This document shows positions 40,254 to 49,091 of a DNA stretch of 64,000 bases, piece after piece. A program made the position numbers and the translations under genes. Source of the DNA: Burkholderiaceae bacterium (GTDB lineage: Bacteria; Pseudomonadota; Gammaproteobacteria; Burkholderiales; Burkholderiaceae_C); the NCBI GenBank assembly GCA_019745555.1, contig JAIESX010000020.1:1-64000 (forward strand), in the 5' to 3' direction. Every line of letters starts with the position of its first letter. Position 1 is the stretch's first letter. The notes below the pieces were generated by a model. The model was not told the origin of the DNA and made no database searches. It worked only from the letters and a program-made list of their open reading frames with translations.

Positions 40254-43142
40254 ATGTCCCTCTTGTTGCTTTTGCTCCTGCCTTTTGTCGGCAGCGTGGT
40301 CGCCGCGCTGTTGCCGACCAATGCGCGCAACCTTGAATCGCTCTGGGCCGCGCTCGTGGCCCTGGCGGTGGCCGTACCGCTGGCCCTGCTCTATCCGCAA
40401 GTGGCCGACGGTGCCGTGCTGACCGAACGCCTGGCCTGGCTGCCCGGGCTGGGCGTGGACCTCGTGGTGCGGCTCGACGGCTTTGCCTGGATGTTCGCCA
40501 TGCTGGTCAGCGCCATGGGCTTGCTGGTCATCGTCTACGCGCGCTACTACCTCTCGCCCGAGGACCCGGCCGCGCGCTTCTATTCCCTGCTGCTGGGTTT
40601 CATGGGCGCCATGCTGGGCGTGGTGGTCTCGGGCAACCTGATCCAGCTCGTGATCTTCTGGGAGCTGACCAGCGTCTTTTCCTTCCTGCTGATCGGCTAC
40701 TGGTACCACCGCAAGGACGCGCGCCGCGGTGCGCGCATGGCCTTCACCGTCACGGCCACGGGCGGCCTGGCGCTGCTGGGTGGCGTGCTGGTGCTGGGGC
40801 ATATCGTGGGCAGCTACGAGCTGGACGCCGTGCTGAAAGCCGGCGATGTGGTGCGGGCCCACGCGCTCTACCCGCTGGCCCTGGTGCTGGTGCTGCTGGG
40901 TGCGCTGACCAAGAGCGCGCAGTTCCCCTTCCACTTCTGGCTGCCGCGCGCCATGGCCGCGCCCACGCCGGTCTCGGCCTATCTGCATTCGGCCACCATG
41001 GTCAAGGCCGGCGTCTTCCTGCTCGCGCGCCTGTGGCCCGTGCTGGCGGGCACCGACGCCTGGTTCTGGATCGTGGGTGGCGCGGGCCTGACCACGCTGC
41101 TGCTTGGTGCCTACGTGGCCATGTTCCAGAACGACCTCAAGGGCCTGCTGGCCTATTCCACCATCAGCCACCTGGGGCTGATCACCCTGCTGCTGGGCCT
41201 CAACAGCGAGATGGCGGCGGTGGCGGCGGTCTTCCACATGATGAACCACGCGACCTTCAAGGCCTCGCTCTTCATGTCGGTGGGCATCATCGACCACGAG
41301 ACCGGCACGCGCGACATGCGCCGCCTCGACGGCCTCTACCGCGCCATGCCCATCACGGGCACGCTGGCCATCGTGGCCTGTGCGGCCATGGCCGGTGTGC
41401 CGCTGCTCAACGGCTTCCTGTCCAAGGAAATGTTCTTCTCCGAGACCGTCTTCGTCAGCGGCCAGCCCTGGCTCGAAGTCGGCCTGCCGCTGGCGGCCAC
41501 GGTGGCCGGCGTGTTTGCCGTGGTGTACTCGCTGCGCTTCGGGCACGACGTGTTCTTCGGCCCGGCCCCGCTCGACTGCCCGCGTCAGCCGCACGAGCCC
41601 GTGCACTGGATGCGCGTGCCGGTGGAGCTGCTGGTGCTGGCCTGCGTGGTCGTGGGCACGCTGCCGGCCTGGTCCATCGGGCCGCTGCTAGCCACGGCGG
41701 CCCAGCCCGTGGTCGGCGGCACGCTGCCCGAGTACAGCTTGGCGGTCTGGCACGGCTTCAACACGCCGCTGGTCATGAGCCTGGTGGCCACGGCCGGCGG
41801 CCTGGTGGTCTACCTGCTGTTTGCGCGGGCCTTCAAGGCGCGCCGCTCAAGCCTCGCGCCGCTGCTGGGCCTGGACGGCCAGCGCCTGTTCGAGGCCAAG
41901 CTGGCCTTCGTGAGTGCGGCCGCGGCCGCGCTGCGCCGCTGGACCGGCTCGCAGCGCCTGCAGCCGCAGATCGCGGCGCTGCTGGCCGTGAGCCTGGTGG
42001 CCGGTGTGGCCTCGGCCCTGATCGTGCCGCTGGCCTGGGGGGATCGCGCGCGCGTGCCGGTCACGCCCGAGTTCGTGCTGCTCTGGCTCATCGGCGGCGT
42101 CTGCGCCCTGGGCGCGGCCTGGCAGGCCAAGTTCCACCGCCTCGCCGCGCTGACCATGCTCAGCGTGGTGGGGCTGGCGCTGTGCATCACCTTCGCCTGG
42201 TTCTCCGCGCCCGATCTGGCGCTCACGCAGCTGGCCGTGGAGGTGGTGACCGTGGTGCTCTTCCTGCTGGGCCTGCGCTGGATGCCCAAGCGCGTCGAGG
42301 TAGACGACCCGCGCATCGAGCAGCGCGTGTTCTGGCGCCGCCGGCGTGACCTGGTGCTGGCCGTGCTGATCGGCGCGGGCCTCTCGGCCCTGTCCTACGC
42401 GCTGCTCACCCGCCAGGCGCCGTTGTCGATCTCGCCTTTCTTCATCGAGCAGGCCCTGCCCGCAGGCGGCGGCACCAATGTGGTCAACGTCATGCTGGTG
42501 GACTTCCGTGCGTTCGACACCCTGGGCGAGATCACGGTGCTGGGCATCGTCGGGCTCACGGTCTATGCGCTGCTGCGGCGCTTCCGCCCGCCGCAGGAAG
42601 CCATCGAGGTGCCCGAGCAGCAGCGCGTGGAGCACATCGGTGCCGACCTCTCGAAGTCCACGCATGGCGACGGCGTGCCGGACTACATGGGCGTGCCCGC
42701 CGTGCTGGTGCGCCTGCTGCTGCCCATCGCCTGGCTGTTCGCTTTCTACCTCTTCCTGCGCGGGCACAACGAGCCCGGCGGTGGCTTCGTCGCAGGCCTG
42801 GTGGTGGCCATTGCCTTCATCGCCCAGTACATGGTGGCCGGTACGCGCTGGGTCGAGGATCAGCTGCGCCTGCTGCCGCCGCGCTGGATCGCCGCCGGCC
42901 TGGGCGTGGCCCTGCTGACCGGCCTGGGCTCGCTGACGCTGGGCTACCCCTTCCTCACCACGCACACAGCCCACGTCACGCTGCCGCTGCTGGGCGAGAT
43001 CCATCTGCCCACGGCGGCGCTGTTCGACCTGGGGGTCTTCGCCGTGGTCGTGGGTTCCACGCTGCTGCTGCTGATCGCCATTGCCCACCAGTCGCTGCGC
43101 GCGCACCGCCAGGTCGAGGCCGAAGAAGGGGAGGGCCGCTGA
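40254..43142 (+). CDS. mrpA: Mrp Na+/H+ antiporter subunit A with fused subunit B (PhaAB type)
   Basis: A 962-residue membrane protein. Residues about 1-500 are the NuoL-like proton channel (FWELTSVFSFLLIGYWYHR, FPFHFWLPRAMAAPTPVSAYLHSATMVKAG (split), YSTISHLGLITLLLGLN); about 600-690 hold the MrpA C-terminal domain (LAVEVVTVVLFLLGLRWMP); residues about 800-945 are a complete MnhB domain (FLRGHNEPGGGFVAGLVVA). Fusion of A and B is normal for proteobacterial group 2 Mrp systems. The complex exchanges cytoplasmic Na+ (or K+) for H+. It is the first of six overlapping genes and probably sets the operon's promoter; the 49-base gap upstream has no obvious -35/-10. Confidence 0.95.
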   Translation: MSLLLLLLLPFVGSVVAALLPTNARNLESLWAALVALAVAVPLALLYPQVADGAVLTERLAWLPGLGVDLVVRLDGFAWMFAMLVSAMGLLVIVYARYYLSPEDPAARFYSLLLGFMGAMLGVVVSGNLIQLVIFWELTSVFSFLLIGYWYHRKDARRGARMAFTVTATGGLALLGGVLVLGHIVGSYELDAVLKAGDVVRAHALYPLALVLVLLGALTKSAQFPFHFWLPRAMAAPTPVSAYLHSATMVKAGVFLLARLWPVLAGTDAWFWIVGGAGLTTLLLGAYVAMFQNDLKGLLAYSTISHLGLITLLLGLNSEMAAVAAVFHMMNHATFKASLFMSVGIIDHETGTRDMRRLDGLYRAMPITGTLAIVACAAMAGVPLLNGFLSKEMFFSETVFVSGQPWLEVGLPLAATVAGVFAVVYSLRFGHDVFFGPAPLDCPRQPHEPVHWMRVPVELLVLACVVVGTLPAWSIGPLLATAAQPVVGGTLPEYSLAVWHGFNTPLVMSLVATAGGLVVYLLFARAFKARRSSLAPLLGLDGQRLFEAKLAFVSAAAAALRRWTGSQRLQPQIAALLAVSLVAGVASALIVPLAWGDRARVPVTPEFVLLWLIGGVCALGAAWQAKFHRLAALTMLSVVGLALCITFAWFSAPDLALTQLAVEVVTVVLFLLGLRWMPKRVEVDDPRIEQRVFWRRRRDLVLAVLIGAGLSALSYALLTRQAPLSISPFFIEQALPAGGGTNVVNVMLVDFRAFDTLGEITVLGIVGLTVYALLRRFRPPQEAIEVPEQQRVEHIGADLSKSTHGDGVPDYMGVPAVLVRLLLPIAWLFAFYLFLRGHNEPGGGFVAGLVVAIAFIAQYMVAGTRWVEDQLRLLPPRWIAAGLGVALLTGLGSLTLGYPFLTTHTAHVTLPLLGEIHLPTAALFDLGVFAVVVGSTLLLLIAIAHQSLRAHRQVEAEEGEGR

Positions 43143-43143
43143 G

Positions 43144-43488
43144 ATGGAAGTCGTGATCTCCCTCGCCATCGGCGTCATGGCCGGCTCGGGCGTCTGGCTG
43201 GTGCTGCGCCCGCGGACCTTCCAGGTGCTGATCGGCCTGTCGCTGCTGGCCTATGCCATCAACCTCTTCATCTTCAGCGTGGGCAGCCTGTCCCTCGACA
43301 AGGAACCCATCGTGCGCGCCGGTGTGCAGGCCACGCTGGAGAACTACACCGACCCGCTGCCGCAGTCGCTTGTGCTGACCGCCATCGTGATCGGCTTCGC
43401 CACCACGGCGCTCTTCCTCGTCGTGCTGCTGGCGCTGCGCGGCTTATCGGGCGGCGACCATGTGGATGGCCAGGAGGAACGGCCATGA
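43144..43488 (+). CDS. mrpC: Mrp antiporter subunit C
   Basis: A 114-residue NuoK-like subunit with three helices. The motifs LIGLSLLAYAINLFIF near residue 29 and DPLPQSLVLTAIVIGFATTALFLVV near residue 71 (split) are those of MnhC. It begins one base after the mrpA stop and ends overlapping mrpD by four bases, so all Mrp subunits are translated from one message at matched levels. Confidence 0.95.
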   Translation: MEVVISLAIGVMAGSGVWLVLRPRTFQVLIGLSLLAYAINLFIFSVGSLSLDKEPIVRAGVQATLENYTDPLPQSLVLTAIVIGFATTALFLVVLLALRGLSGGDHVDGQEERP

Positions 43489-45131
43489 CGGGCGGGCTCT
43501 CGCATCTGGTCGTCGCTCCCGTGCTGCTGCCGCTGGCCACGGCCGTGCTCATGCTGCTGCTGGGTGAAGGCCGACGCCAGATCAAGGCCGTCTTCAACCT
43601 GCTGTCCACGGTGGCCGGTCTGCTGCTCGCGTTGTACCTGCTCTGGCAGCTGCAGGCCCAGGGCCAGCCCGCGGCCTTCGGCATCTACCTGCCGGGCAAC
43701 TGGTCGGTGCCCTTCGGTATCGTGCTGGTGCTGGACCGGCTCTCGGCCCTGATGCTGGTGCTCACGGCCTGCGTGGGCCTGGCCTCGCTGCTCTATGCGC
43801 TGGCGCGCTGGCACCAGGCTGGCGTGTACTTCCATGTGCTGTTCCAGCTGCAGCTCATGGGACTGTACGGCGCCTTCCTCACGGCCGACCTGTTCAACCT
43901 CTTCGTCTTCTTCGAGGTGCTGCTGGCCGCCAGCTACGGCCTGCTGCTGCATGGCGGTGGCGCCGTGCGCGTGCGTGCGGGCCTGCACTACATCGCGGTC
44001 AACCTGGTGGCTTCGCTGCTCTTCCTGATCGGTGTGGCCGTGCTCTACGGCGTCACCGGCACGCTGAACATGGCCGACATCGCCGCCAAGCTGCCCCTGG
44101 TGCCGGCGGCGGACCGCGGTCTGCTGCACGCGGGCGCGGCCATCCTGGCCATCGCCTTCCTGGCCAAGGCCGCGCTGTGGCCGCTGAACTTCTGGCTGCC
44201 CGGCGCCTACGGTGCGGCCAGCGCGCCGGTGTCCGCGCTTTTCGCCATCCTCACCAAGGTCGGCGTCTATGCCGTGCTGCGCCTGTGGACGCTGTGCTTT
44301 CCGGCCGATGCCGGCAGTTCGGCGCTTTTCGGCAGTGGTGCCCTGGTCTGGGGCGGGGTGCTGACGCTGGCCTTCGGTGCCGTGGGCATGCTGGCCTCGC
44401 AGCAGCTGGGACGCTTCGCGGCCTACAGCGTGATCACCTCCTCGGGCACGCTGATCGCGGCCTTCGGCTTCGGTGCCCCGGTGCTGGCCGGCGGTGCGCT
44501 GTTCTACCTGGCCAGCTCCACGCTGGCCGCGGCGGCGCTCTTCCTGCTGGTGGAGCTGCTGGAGCGCGCACGCCAGGTCGAGCTTGGCCCCGACGCAATC
44601 GATACCGGACAGGACGCGCTGCCTTTCTTTGTCAACGCTGAGCCACCGCCGGGCACCAACCTCGACGACGAGGAAGAGGTGCTGATCGGCCGTGCCATCC
44701 CCGCCGCCCTGGCCTTCCTGGGCGTCACCTTCGCGGTCTGCGGCCTGGTGATCAGCGGCCTGCCGCCGTTCTCGGGCTTCGTGGCCAAGCTGGCCATGCT
44801 CACCGCCTTGCTCGATCTGCAGCGCCCGGCTGCCTGGGCGCTGTTCGCCCTGCTGCTGCTGTCGGGCCTGATGGCGGCCACGGCTCTGCTGCGCATCGGC
44901 ATGCGCCACTTCTGGACCGCCGAGGCCCGGCCCGCGCCGCGCCTGCGCGTGGTCGAGACCCTGCCCATCGGCCTGCTGCTGGCCGTGGGCCTGGCCCTGA
45001 TGCTGCGCGGCGAGGCGGCGCTGGACTACATGCGGCAGACCGCCTACACCCTGCACACCCCGGCGGCCTATATCGACGCCGTGTTCTCGGTGCGGCCACG
45101 GCCCTCGCCCGCGACAGGAGGGCAGCCATGA
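43485..45131 (+). CDS. mrpD: Mrp antiporter subunit D
   Basis: A 548-residue NuoM/N-like antiporter subunit with about fourteen helices. Features are LFNLFVFFEVLLAASYGLLLHG near residue 130 (split) with the conserved glutamate, FLAKAALWPLNFWLPGAYGAASAPVSALFAILTKVGVY near residue 224 (split) with the key lysines, and SGLPPFSGFVAKLAML near residue 423. A polar insert around residues 365-400 (DTGQDALPFFVNAEPPPGTNLDDEEE, split) is unusually long but common in proteobacterial MrpD. It overlaps mrpC and mrpE by four bases each. Confidence 0.95.
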   Translation: MTGGLSHLVVAPVLLPLATAVLMLLLGEGRRQIKAVFNLLSTVAGLLLALYLLWQLQAQGQPAAFGIYLPGNWSVPFGIVLVLDRLSALMLVLTACVGLASLLYALARWHQAGVYFHVLFQLQLMGLYGAFLTADLFNLFVFFEVLLAASYGLLLHGGGAVRVRAGLHYIAVNLVASLLFLIGVAVLYGVTGTLNMADIAAKLPLVPAADRGLLHAGAAILAIAFLAKAALWPLNFWLPGAYGAASAPVSALFAILTKVGVYAVLRLWTLCFPADAGSSALFGSGALVWGGVLTLAFGAVGMLASQQLGRFAAYSVITSSGTLIAAFGFGAPVLAGGALFYLASSTLAAAALFLLVELLERARQVELGPDAIDTGQDALPFFVNAEPPPGTNLDDEEEVLIGRAIPAALAFLGVTFAVCGLVISGLPPFSGFVAKLAMLTALLDLQRPAAWALFALLLLSGLMAATALLRIGMRHFWTAEARPAPRLRVVETLPIGLLLAVGLALMLRGEAALDYMRQTAYTLHTPAAYIDAVFSVRPRPSPATGGQP

Positions 45132-45616
45132 AACGCTGGTTCCCCGCGCCGCTGCTCTCGGCCGGCCTGTTCGCACTCTGGCTCATGCTCAGCCGCAGCC
45201 TGGGCGCAGGCACGGTGCTGCTCGGTCTGTTGCTGGCCTTCCTGCTGCCGCTGATGGCGCGCCCCCTGCGCCCCTCGGGACCGCCCGTGCGCAAGCCCCT
45301 GCTGCTGGCGCGCCTGATCCTGCGCGTGGGTCGTGACGTGGTGCGCTCGGGCGTGGAGGTGGCGCGCGGCGTGTTGCGCGCAAGCGCGCAGCCGCCGCGC
45401 GGTACGTTCGTCGTCGTGCCGCTGGAGCTGCGCAACGACCATGCCCTGGCCGCGCTGGCCATGATAACGGCCGTGATCCCGGGCACGGTCTGGTGCGAGC
45501 TCGCGCCCGACCGCAGCCGCCTGCTGCTGCACGTCTTCGACCTGGCCGACGAGGCCGCCTTCATCGCCCACTTCAAGGCGGATTACGAACACCCGCTCAA
45601 GGAGATCCTCGAATGA
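45128..45616 (+). CDS. mrpE: Mrp antiporter subunit E
   Basis: A 162-residue subunit: two N-terminal helices (FPAPLLSAGLFALWLMLS, LLGLLLAFLLPLM), then a cytoplasmic domain with ELRNDHALAALAMITAVIPGT near residue 101 (split) and HVFDLADEAAFIAHFKADYE near the end. MrpE stabilises the complex. It overlaps mrpD and mrpF by four bases each. Confidence 0.93.
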   Translation: MKRWFPAPLLSAGLFALWLMLSRSLGAGTVLLGLLLAFLLPLMARPLRPSGPPVRKPLLLARLILRVGRDVVRSGVEVARGVLRASAQPPRGTFVVVPLELRNDHALAALAMITAVIPGTVWCELAPDRSRLLLHVFDLADEAAFIAHFKADYEHPLKEILE

Positions 45617-45891
45617 GCCCCCTGCTGAGTCTGGCCATCACCATCACCCTCGGCCTCTATGCCGTGGCCATGGGGATCGGCCTCGTGCGCCTGATGCGCG
45701 GCCCCAGCGCCCAGGACCGCGTGCTGGCGCTGGACTTTCTCTACATCGTGGGCATGCTGGTCATGCTGGTGCTGGCCATCCGCTACGACAGCAGCATGTA
45801 CTTCGAAGGCGCCTTCCTCATGGTGCTGTTCGGCTTCGTCGGCTCGCTGGCCATGGCCAAGTTCCTCTTGCGTGGCGAGGTGATCGAATGA
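45613..45891 (+). CDS. mrpF: Mrp antiporter subunit F
   Basis: A 92-residue subunit with three helices. RLMRGPSAQDRVLALDFLY near residue 26 is the MnhF signature with the conserved aspartates, followed by GAFLMVLFGFVGSLAMAKFL. Bile-salt or cholate efflux has been linked to MrpF in Bacillus, but here it is most simply a structural subunit. It overlaps mrpE and mrpG. Confidence 0.94.
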   Translation: MSPLLSLAITITLGLYAVAMGIGLVRLMRGPSAQDRVLALDFLYIVGMLVMLVLAIRYDSSMYFEGAFLMVLFGFVGSLAMAKFLLRGEVIE

Positions 45892-46241
45892 TGGCGCCCT
45901 TCAGCGAGATCGTGGTGGCGCTGCTGCTGCTGGCCAGCGGCGCCGTGGTGCTGGCCGCGGCCCTGGGCCTGTGGCGTCTGCCGGACTTCTTCGCGCGCAT
46001 GCATGCCCCTGCGCTGGCTTCCACGCTGGCGGCCTGGATCGTGACGCTGGCCTCCATCGTGCATTTCTCGGCGCGCGCAGGCGAGCTCTCGCTGCACGTC
46101 TGGCTCATCATCATCATCCTGTCCATCACCGCGCCGGTCACCACCATCGTGCTGGCGCGCGCGGCGCTGTTCCGCCGCCGCCTGGCCGGCGACGACCTGC
46201 CGCCGCCGCTGAGTCAGGGCCAGGCGGGCGAGCAGCGCTGA
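45888..46241 (+). CDS. mrpG: Mrp antiporter subunit G
   Basis: A 117-residue subunit with three helices. ALGLWRLPDFFARMHAPALASTLA near residue 25 (split) is the MnhG motif and SITAPVTTIVLARAALF near residue 80 is the third helix. The C-terminus is a short polar tail. It is the last gene of the operon and converges on the P-type ATPase, with only 13 bases between stops and no clear terminator. Confidence 0.94.
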   Translation: MMAPFSEIVVALLLLASGAVVLAAALGLWRLPDFFARMHAPALASTLAAWIVTLASIVHFSARAGELSLHVWLIIIILSITAPVTTIVLARAALFRRRLAGDDLPPPLSQGQAGEQR

Positions 46242-46254
46242 GGTCACGGCCGCC

Positions 46255-48966
46255 TCATGCCGCGTGGCGCGCGCGCAGGGCGCGGCGTGCCACGAGCTTG
46301 CGCAGCTCCTCGGCCCACAGCACCAGGCTGGCCAGCGCCAACAAGGGCAGCAGCGAGACCAGGGGCAGCGGCTGGGTGTGGAACAGCGCGTTCATGAAGG
46401 GCGCATAAAGCACCAGGGCCTGCAGCAGCACCGACAGCGCGAGCCCGCCCAGCAGCCAGCGGTTGCGCAGCAGGCCCAGGCGCAGGGCCGATGCCGTGGA
46501 TGACTGGCAGTTCAGCACATTGAACCACTGGCACATGGCGAGGATGGTGAAGGTCTCGGTGCCCACCACAGGCATGGGCACGCCCTGACCCAGGCGCCAG
46601 GCGAACCAGCCGAAGGTCACGGCCGCGATCATCGGCGTCATCAGCGCCACGCGCAGCAGCAGGGCGCGGCCCAGCAGCCGGTCGTCGCGCGGCACGGGGC
46701 GGCGGCGCATCTCGTGCCCGTCCGGCGGGTCCATCACCAGGTTCACCGTCACCGTGCCCTCGGTCACGATGTTGATCCACAGGATCTGCACCGCCGCCAG
46801 CGGCAGCGGCAGGCCTGACAGCAGGGCCAGCAGCAGCACCACGACTTCGGCCATGGACGTGGCGAAGAGGTAGAGGATGACCTTCTTGAGGTTGCCGTAG
46901 ACCACGCGGCCCTGTTCCACGGCGCCGACGATGGTGGCGAAGTTGTCGTCGGTGATCACGATCTTGGCCGCGCTCTTGGCCACCTCGGTGCCCGTGATGC
47001 CCATGGCCACGCCCACGTCGGCGCGCGCCAGCGCGGGCGCGTCGTTGACGCCGTCGCCCGTCATGGCCACGGTGTGGCCCTGGGCCTGCAGGGCTTCGAC
47101 GATGCGCAGCTTCTGCGCCGGCTGCACACGTGCGAAGACAGCGATGCCGGGCAGCTCCTCGCGCAGCTCGGCCTCGTTCATGCGCTCGAGTTCGGGGCCG
47201 TCCACGGCCTCGTCGCCCGCGCGCGCGATGCCCAGCTCGCGCGCGATCGCCAGGCCCGTGAGCTTGTGGTCACCGGTCACCATGATGGGGTGGATGCCGG
47301 CAGCGCGGCACGCGGCCACGGCTACCTTGACCTCTTCGCGCGGCGGGTCGATCTGGCCGATCAGGCCCAGCAGCCGCACCCGCCCGGTCAGGGCCGCGAA
47401 ACCCGCGCTCTCGTCCAGCACGTCGTCGTCCACCTCGGCGAAGGCCAGCACACGCAAAGCCTGGGTGGCCATGGCCTCGGCCGCGGCGCGCGCGGCCTGC
47501 ACCAGCGCGGCATCGGCTGCCGGCAGCAGGCGCAGCACGGCCTCGGGCGCGCCCTTGATCAGCACGCGCCGCGGCGCATCCGCGTAGCGGTGGCGCGTGG
47601 CCATGAGCTTGGTGTCGGAGTCGAAGGGGATCTCGGCCTCGCGCGGGGCCTGCGTGCGCAGTGCGTCCAGGTCCAGCCCGGCCTTGACGGCCAGCACCAG
47701 CAGCGCGCCCTCGGTCGGATCGCCCAGCACGCTCCAGCTGCCGCGTTCGTCGTCGGGCGCGGCCAGACCGGCATCGTTGCACAGCGCGGCCGCGTGCAGC
47801 AGGGGCCGCAGGGCCGGGTCGCTGCGGTCCACGCTGCGGCCGTCCTCCTCCTGCAGGCGGCCCGACGGCGCATAGCCGATGCCGTCCACCGCGATGCGGC
47901 GATTGCCCGGCAGCCACAGGGTCACGGCCGTCATCTCGTTGCGCGTGAGGGTGCCCGTCTTGTCGCTGCAGATCACATCGGTCGAGCCCAGCGTCTCCAC
48001 GGCCGAGAGCCGGCGGATGATGGCGCCGCGCTCGGCCATGCGCTGCATGCCCACGGCCAGTGCAATGGTCATGGCCACCGGCAGGCCCTCGGGCACCATG
48101 GAGACCATCTGGCTGATGGCCACCATCAGCACCTGGTCCAGCGGCAGCGCGCGCCACAGGCCCAGCAGCACCACGAGCACGAAGAGGCCCAGCGCCGCGG
48201 CCACGAGCGCGCGGCCGAACTGCGCCAGACGCTGCTCCAGCGGCGTCTGCGGTTCCTCGGCGCCTTCGGTCAGGCCGGCGATGCGGCCGACCTCGGTGTG
48301 CACGCCCGTGCCCACCACCACGGCGCGTGCGCGCCCGGCGGTGGCATGGGTGCCCGAATAGACCATGCAGTGCCGGTCGGCCAGGCCCGTGGCCTCGGGC
48401 ACGGGCGCCAGCGACTTGCTCACCGGCACCGACTCGCCCGTGAGCGCGGCCTCGGCCAGCTGCAGCTGGGCTTCCTCGATCAGGCGCGCGTCGGCGGCCA
48501 CGGCGTCACCGGCGGCCAGCAGCAGCACATCGCCCGGCACCAGCGCGCGCGCCTCGATGACCTGCTCTTCGCCCGCGCGCAGCACACGCACATGCAGCGC
48601 GGCCAGGCGCCGCAGCGCGGCCATGGAGCGCTCGGCGCGGCCTTCCTGGAAGCTGCCGATCAAGGCATTGACCAGCACCACTGCCAGGATCACGAGGGCA
48701 TCGCCCTGGTGGCCCAGGGCCACGGCCAGCACCGCCGCGACGAAGAGGATGTAGATCAGCGGGCTCTTGAACTGGCGCACGAAGGTGCGCCAGAGGGGCT
48801 TGGGCGGCGGTTCGGGCAGGGCGTTCTCGCCGTGTGTGGCCCGGCGCTGCTGCACCGTGGCCTCGTCCAGTCCCCGGGCCGGGTCCACGTCCAGCCGGGC
48901 CAGGACCTCGGGCGCTTCAAGCGCATGCCAGTGCGGGGTGGTGTTCTTGTGGGGCTGGGTGGACAC
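46255..48966 (-). CDS. P2-type cation-transporting ATPase
   Basis: A 903-residue P-type ATPase. After the cation ATPase N-domain (HALEAPEVLARLDVDPARGL) come the actuator motif TGESVPVSK near residue 180, the membrane motif PEGLPVAMTIALAVG near residue 288, the phosphorylation site DKTGTLT at residue 335 and the hinge TGDGVNDAPALARADVG near residue 640, then the C-terminal cation domain with six helices. PEGLP and the overall layout place it with PMR1/SERCA-like P2A or P2-type pumps for Ca2+, Mn2+ or Na+/K+. I chose the GTG start with AAAGGAG nine bases upstream; an ATG ten codons earlier lacks a site. An FNR-type box lies 76-89 bases upstream. Confidence 0.9.
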   Translation of the reverse strand: MSTQPHKNTTPHWHALEAPEVLARLDVDPARGLDEATVQQRRATHGENALPEPPPKPLWRTFVRQFKSPLIYILFVAAVLAVALGHQGDALVILAVVLVNALIGSFQEGRAERSMAALRRLAALHVRVLRAGEEQVIEARALVPGDVLLLAAGDAVAADARLIEEAQLQLAEAALTGESVPVSKSLAPVPEATGLADRHCMVYSGTHATAGRARAVVVGTGVHTEVGRIAGLTEGAEEPQTPLEQRLAQFGRALVAAALGLFVLVVLLGLWRALPLDQVLMVAISQMVSMVPEGLPVAMTIALAVGMQRMAERGAIIRRLSAVETLGSTDVICSDKTGTLTRNEMTAVTLWLPGNRRIAVDGIGYAPSGRLQEEDGRSVDRSDPALRPLLHAAALCNDAGLAAPDDERGSWSVLGDPTEGALLVLAVKAGLDLDALRTQAPREAEIPFDSDTKLMATRHRYADAPRRVLIKGAPEAVLRLLPAADAALVQAARAAAEAMATQALRVLAFAEVDDDVLDESAGFAALTGRVRLLGLIGQIDPPREEVKVAVAACRAAGIHPIMVTGDHKLTGLAIARELGIARAGDEAVDGPELERMNEAELREELPGIAVFARVQPAQKLRIVEALQAQGHTVAMTGDGVNDAPALARADVGVAMGITGTEVAKSAAKIVITDDNFATIVGAVEQGRVVYGNLKKVILYLFATSMAEVVVLLLALLSGLPLPLAAVQILWINIVTEGTVTVNLVMDPPDGHEMRRRPVPRDDRLLGRALLLRVALMTPMIAAVTFGWFAWRLGQGVPMPVVGTETFTILAMCQWFNVLNCQSSTASALRLGLLRNRWLLGGLALSVLLQALVLYAPFMNALFHTQPLPLVSLLPLLALASLVLWAEELRKLVARRALRARHAA

Positions 48967-49041
48967 GCCGGACTCTCCTTTGAGTGGGTCACCCATTATG
49001 AAAACGGCCCGCGCTGTGGGGATTTGCGAATCGCCCCATGT

Positions 49042-49055
49042 TTGACACATGTCAA
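49042..49055. promoter_or_regulatory. FNR/FixK-type box between the ATPase and the Ca2+/Na+ exchanger
   Basis: TTGACACATGTCAA is a TTGAC-N4-GTCAA palindrome matching the CRP-FNR superfamily pattern TTGA-N6-TCAA. Reading leftwards, CATAAT at 48995-49000 is a possible -10; the box would then be centred about 60 bases upstream of the ATPase transcript, a class I activator position. On the right it lies 37 bases before the exchanger start. TTGACA could also be read as a -35, but no -10 follows at the right distance. Confidence 0.6.
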
Positions 49056-49091
49056 GCAACAGGCCGCGGGCGCGCCGCGACAATGCCCCGC

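Noticed and set aside
49042-49047. TTGACA as a -35 box for the exchanger
   Set aside because: No -10-like hexamer lies 16-18 bases downstream; the 14-base palindrome explains the site better.
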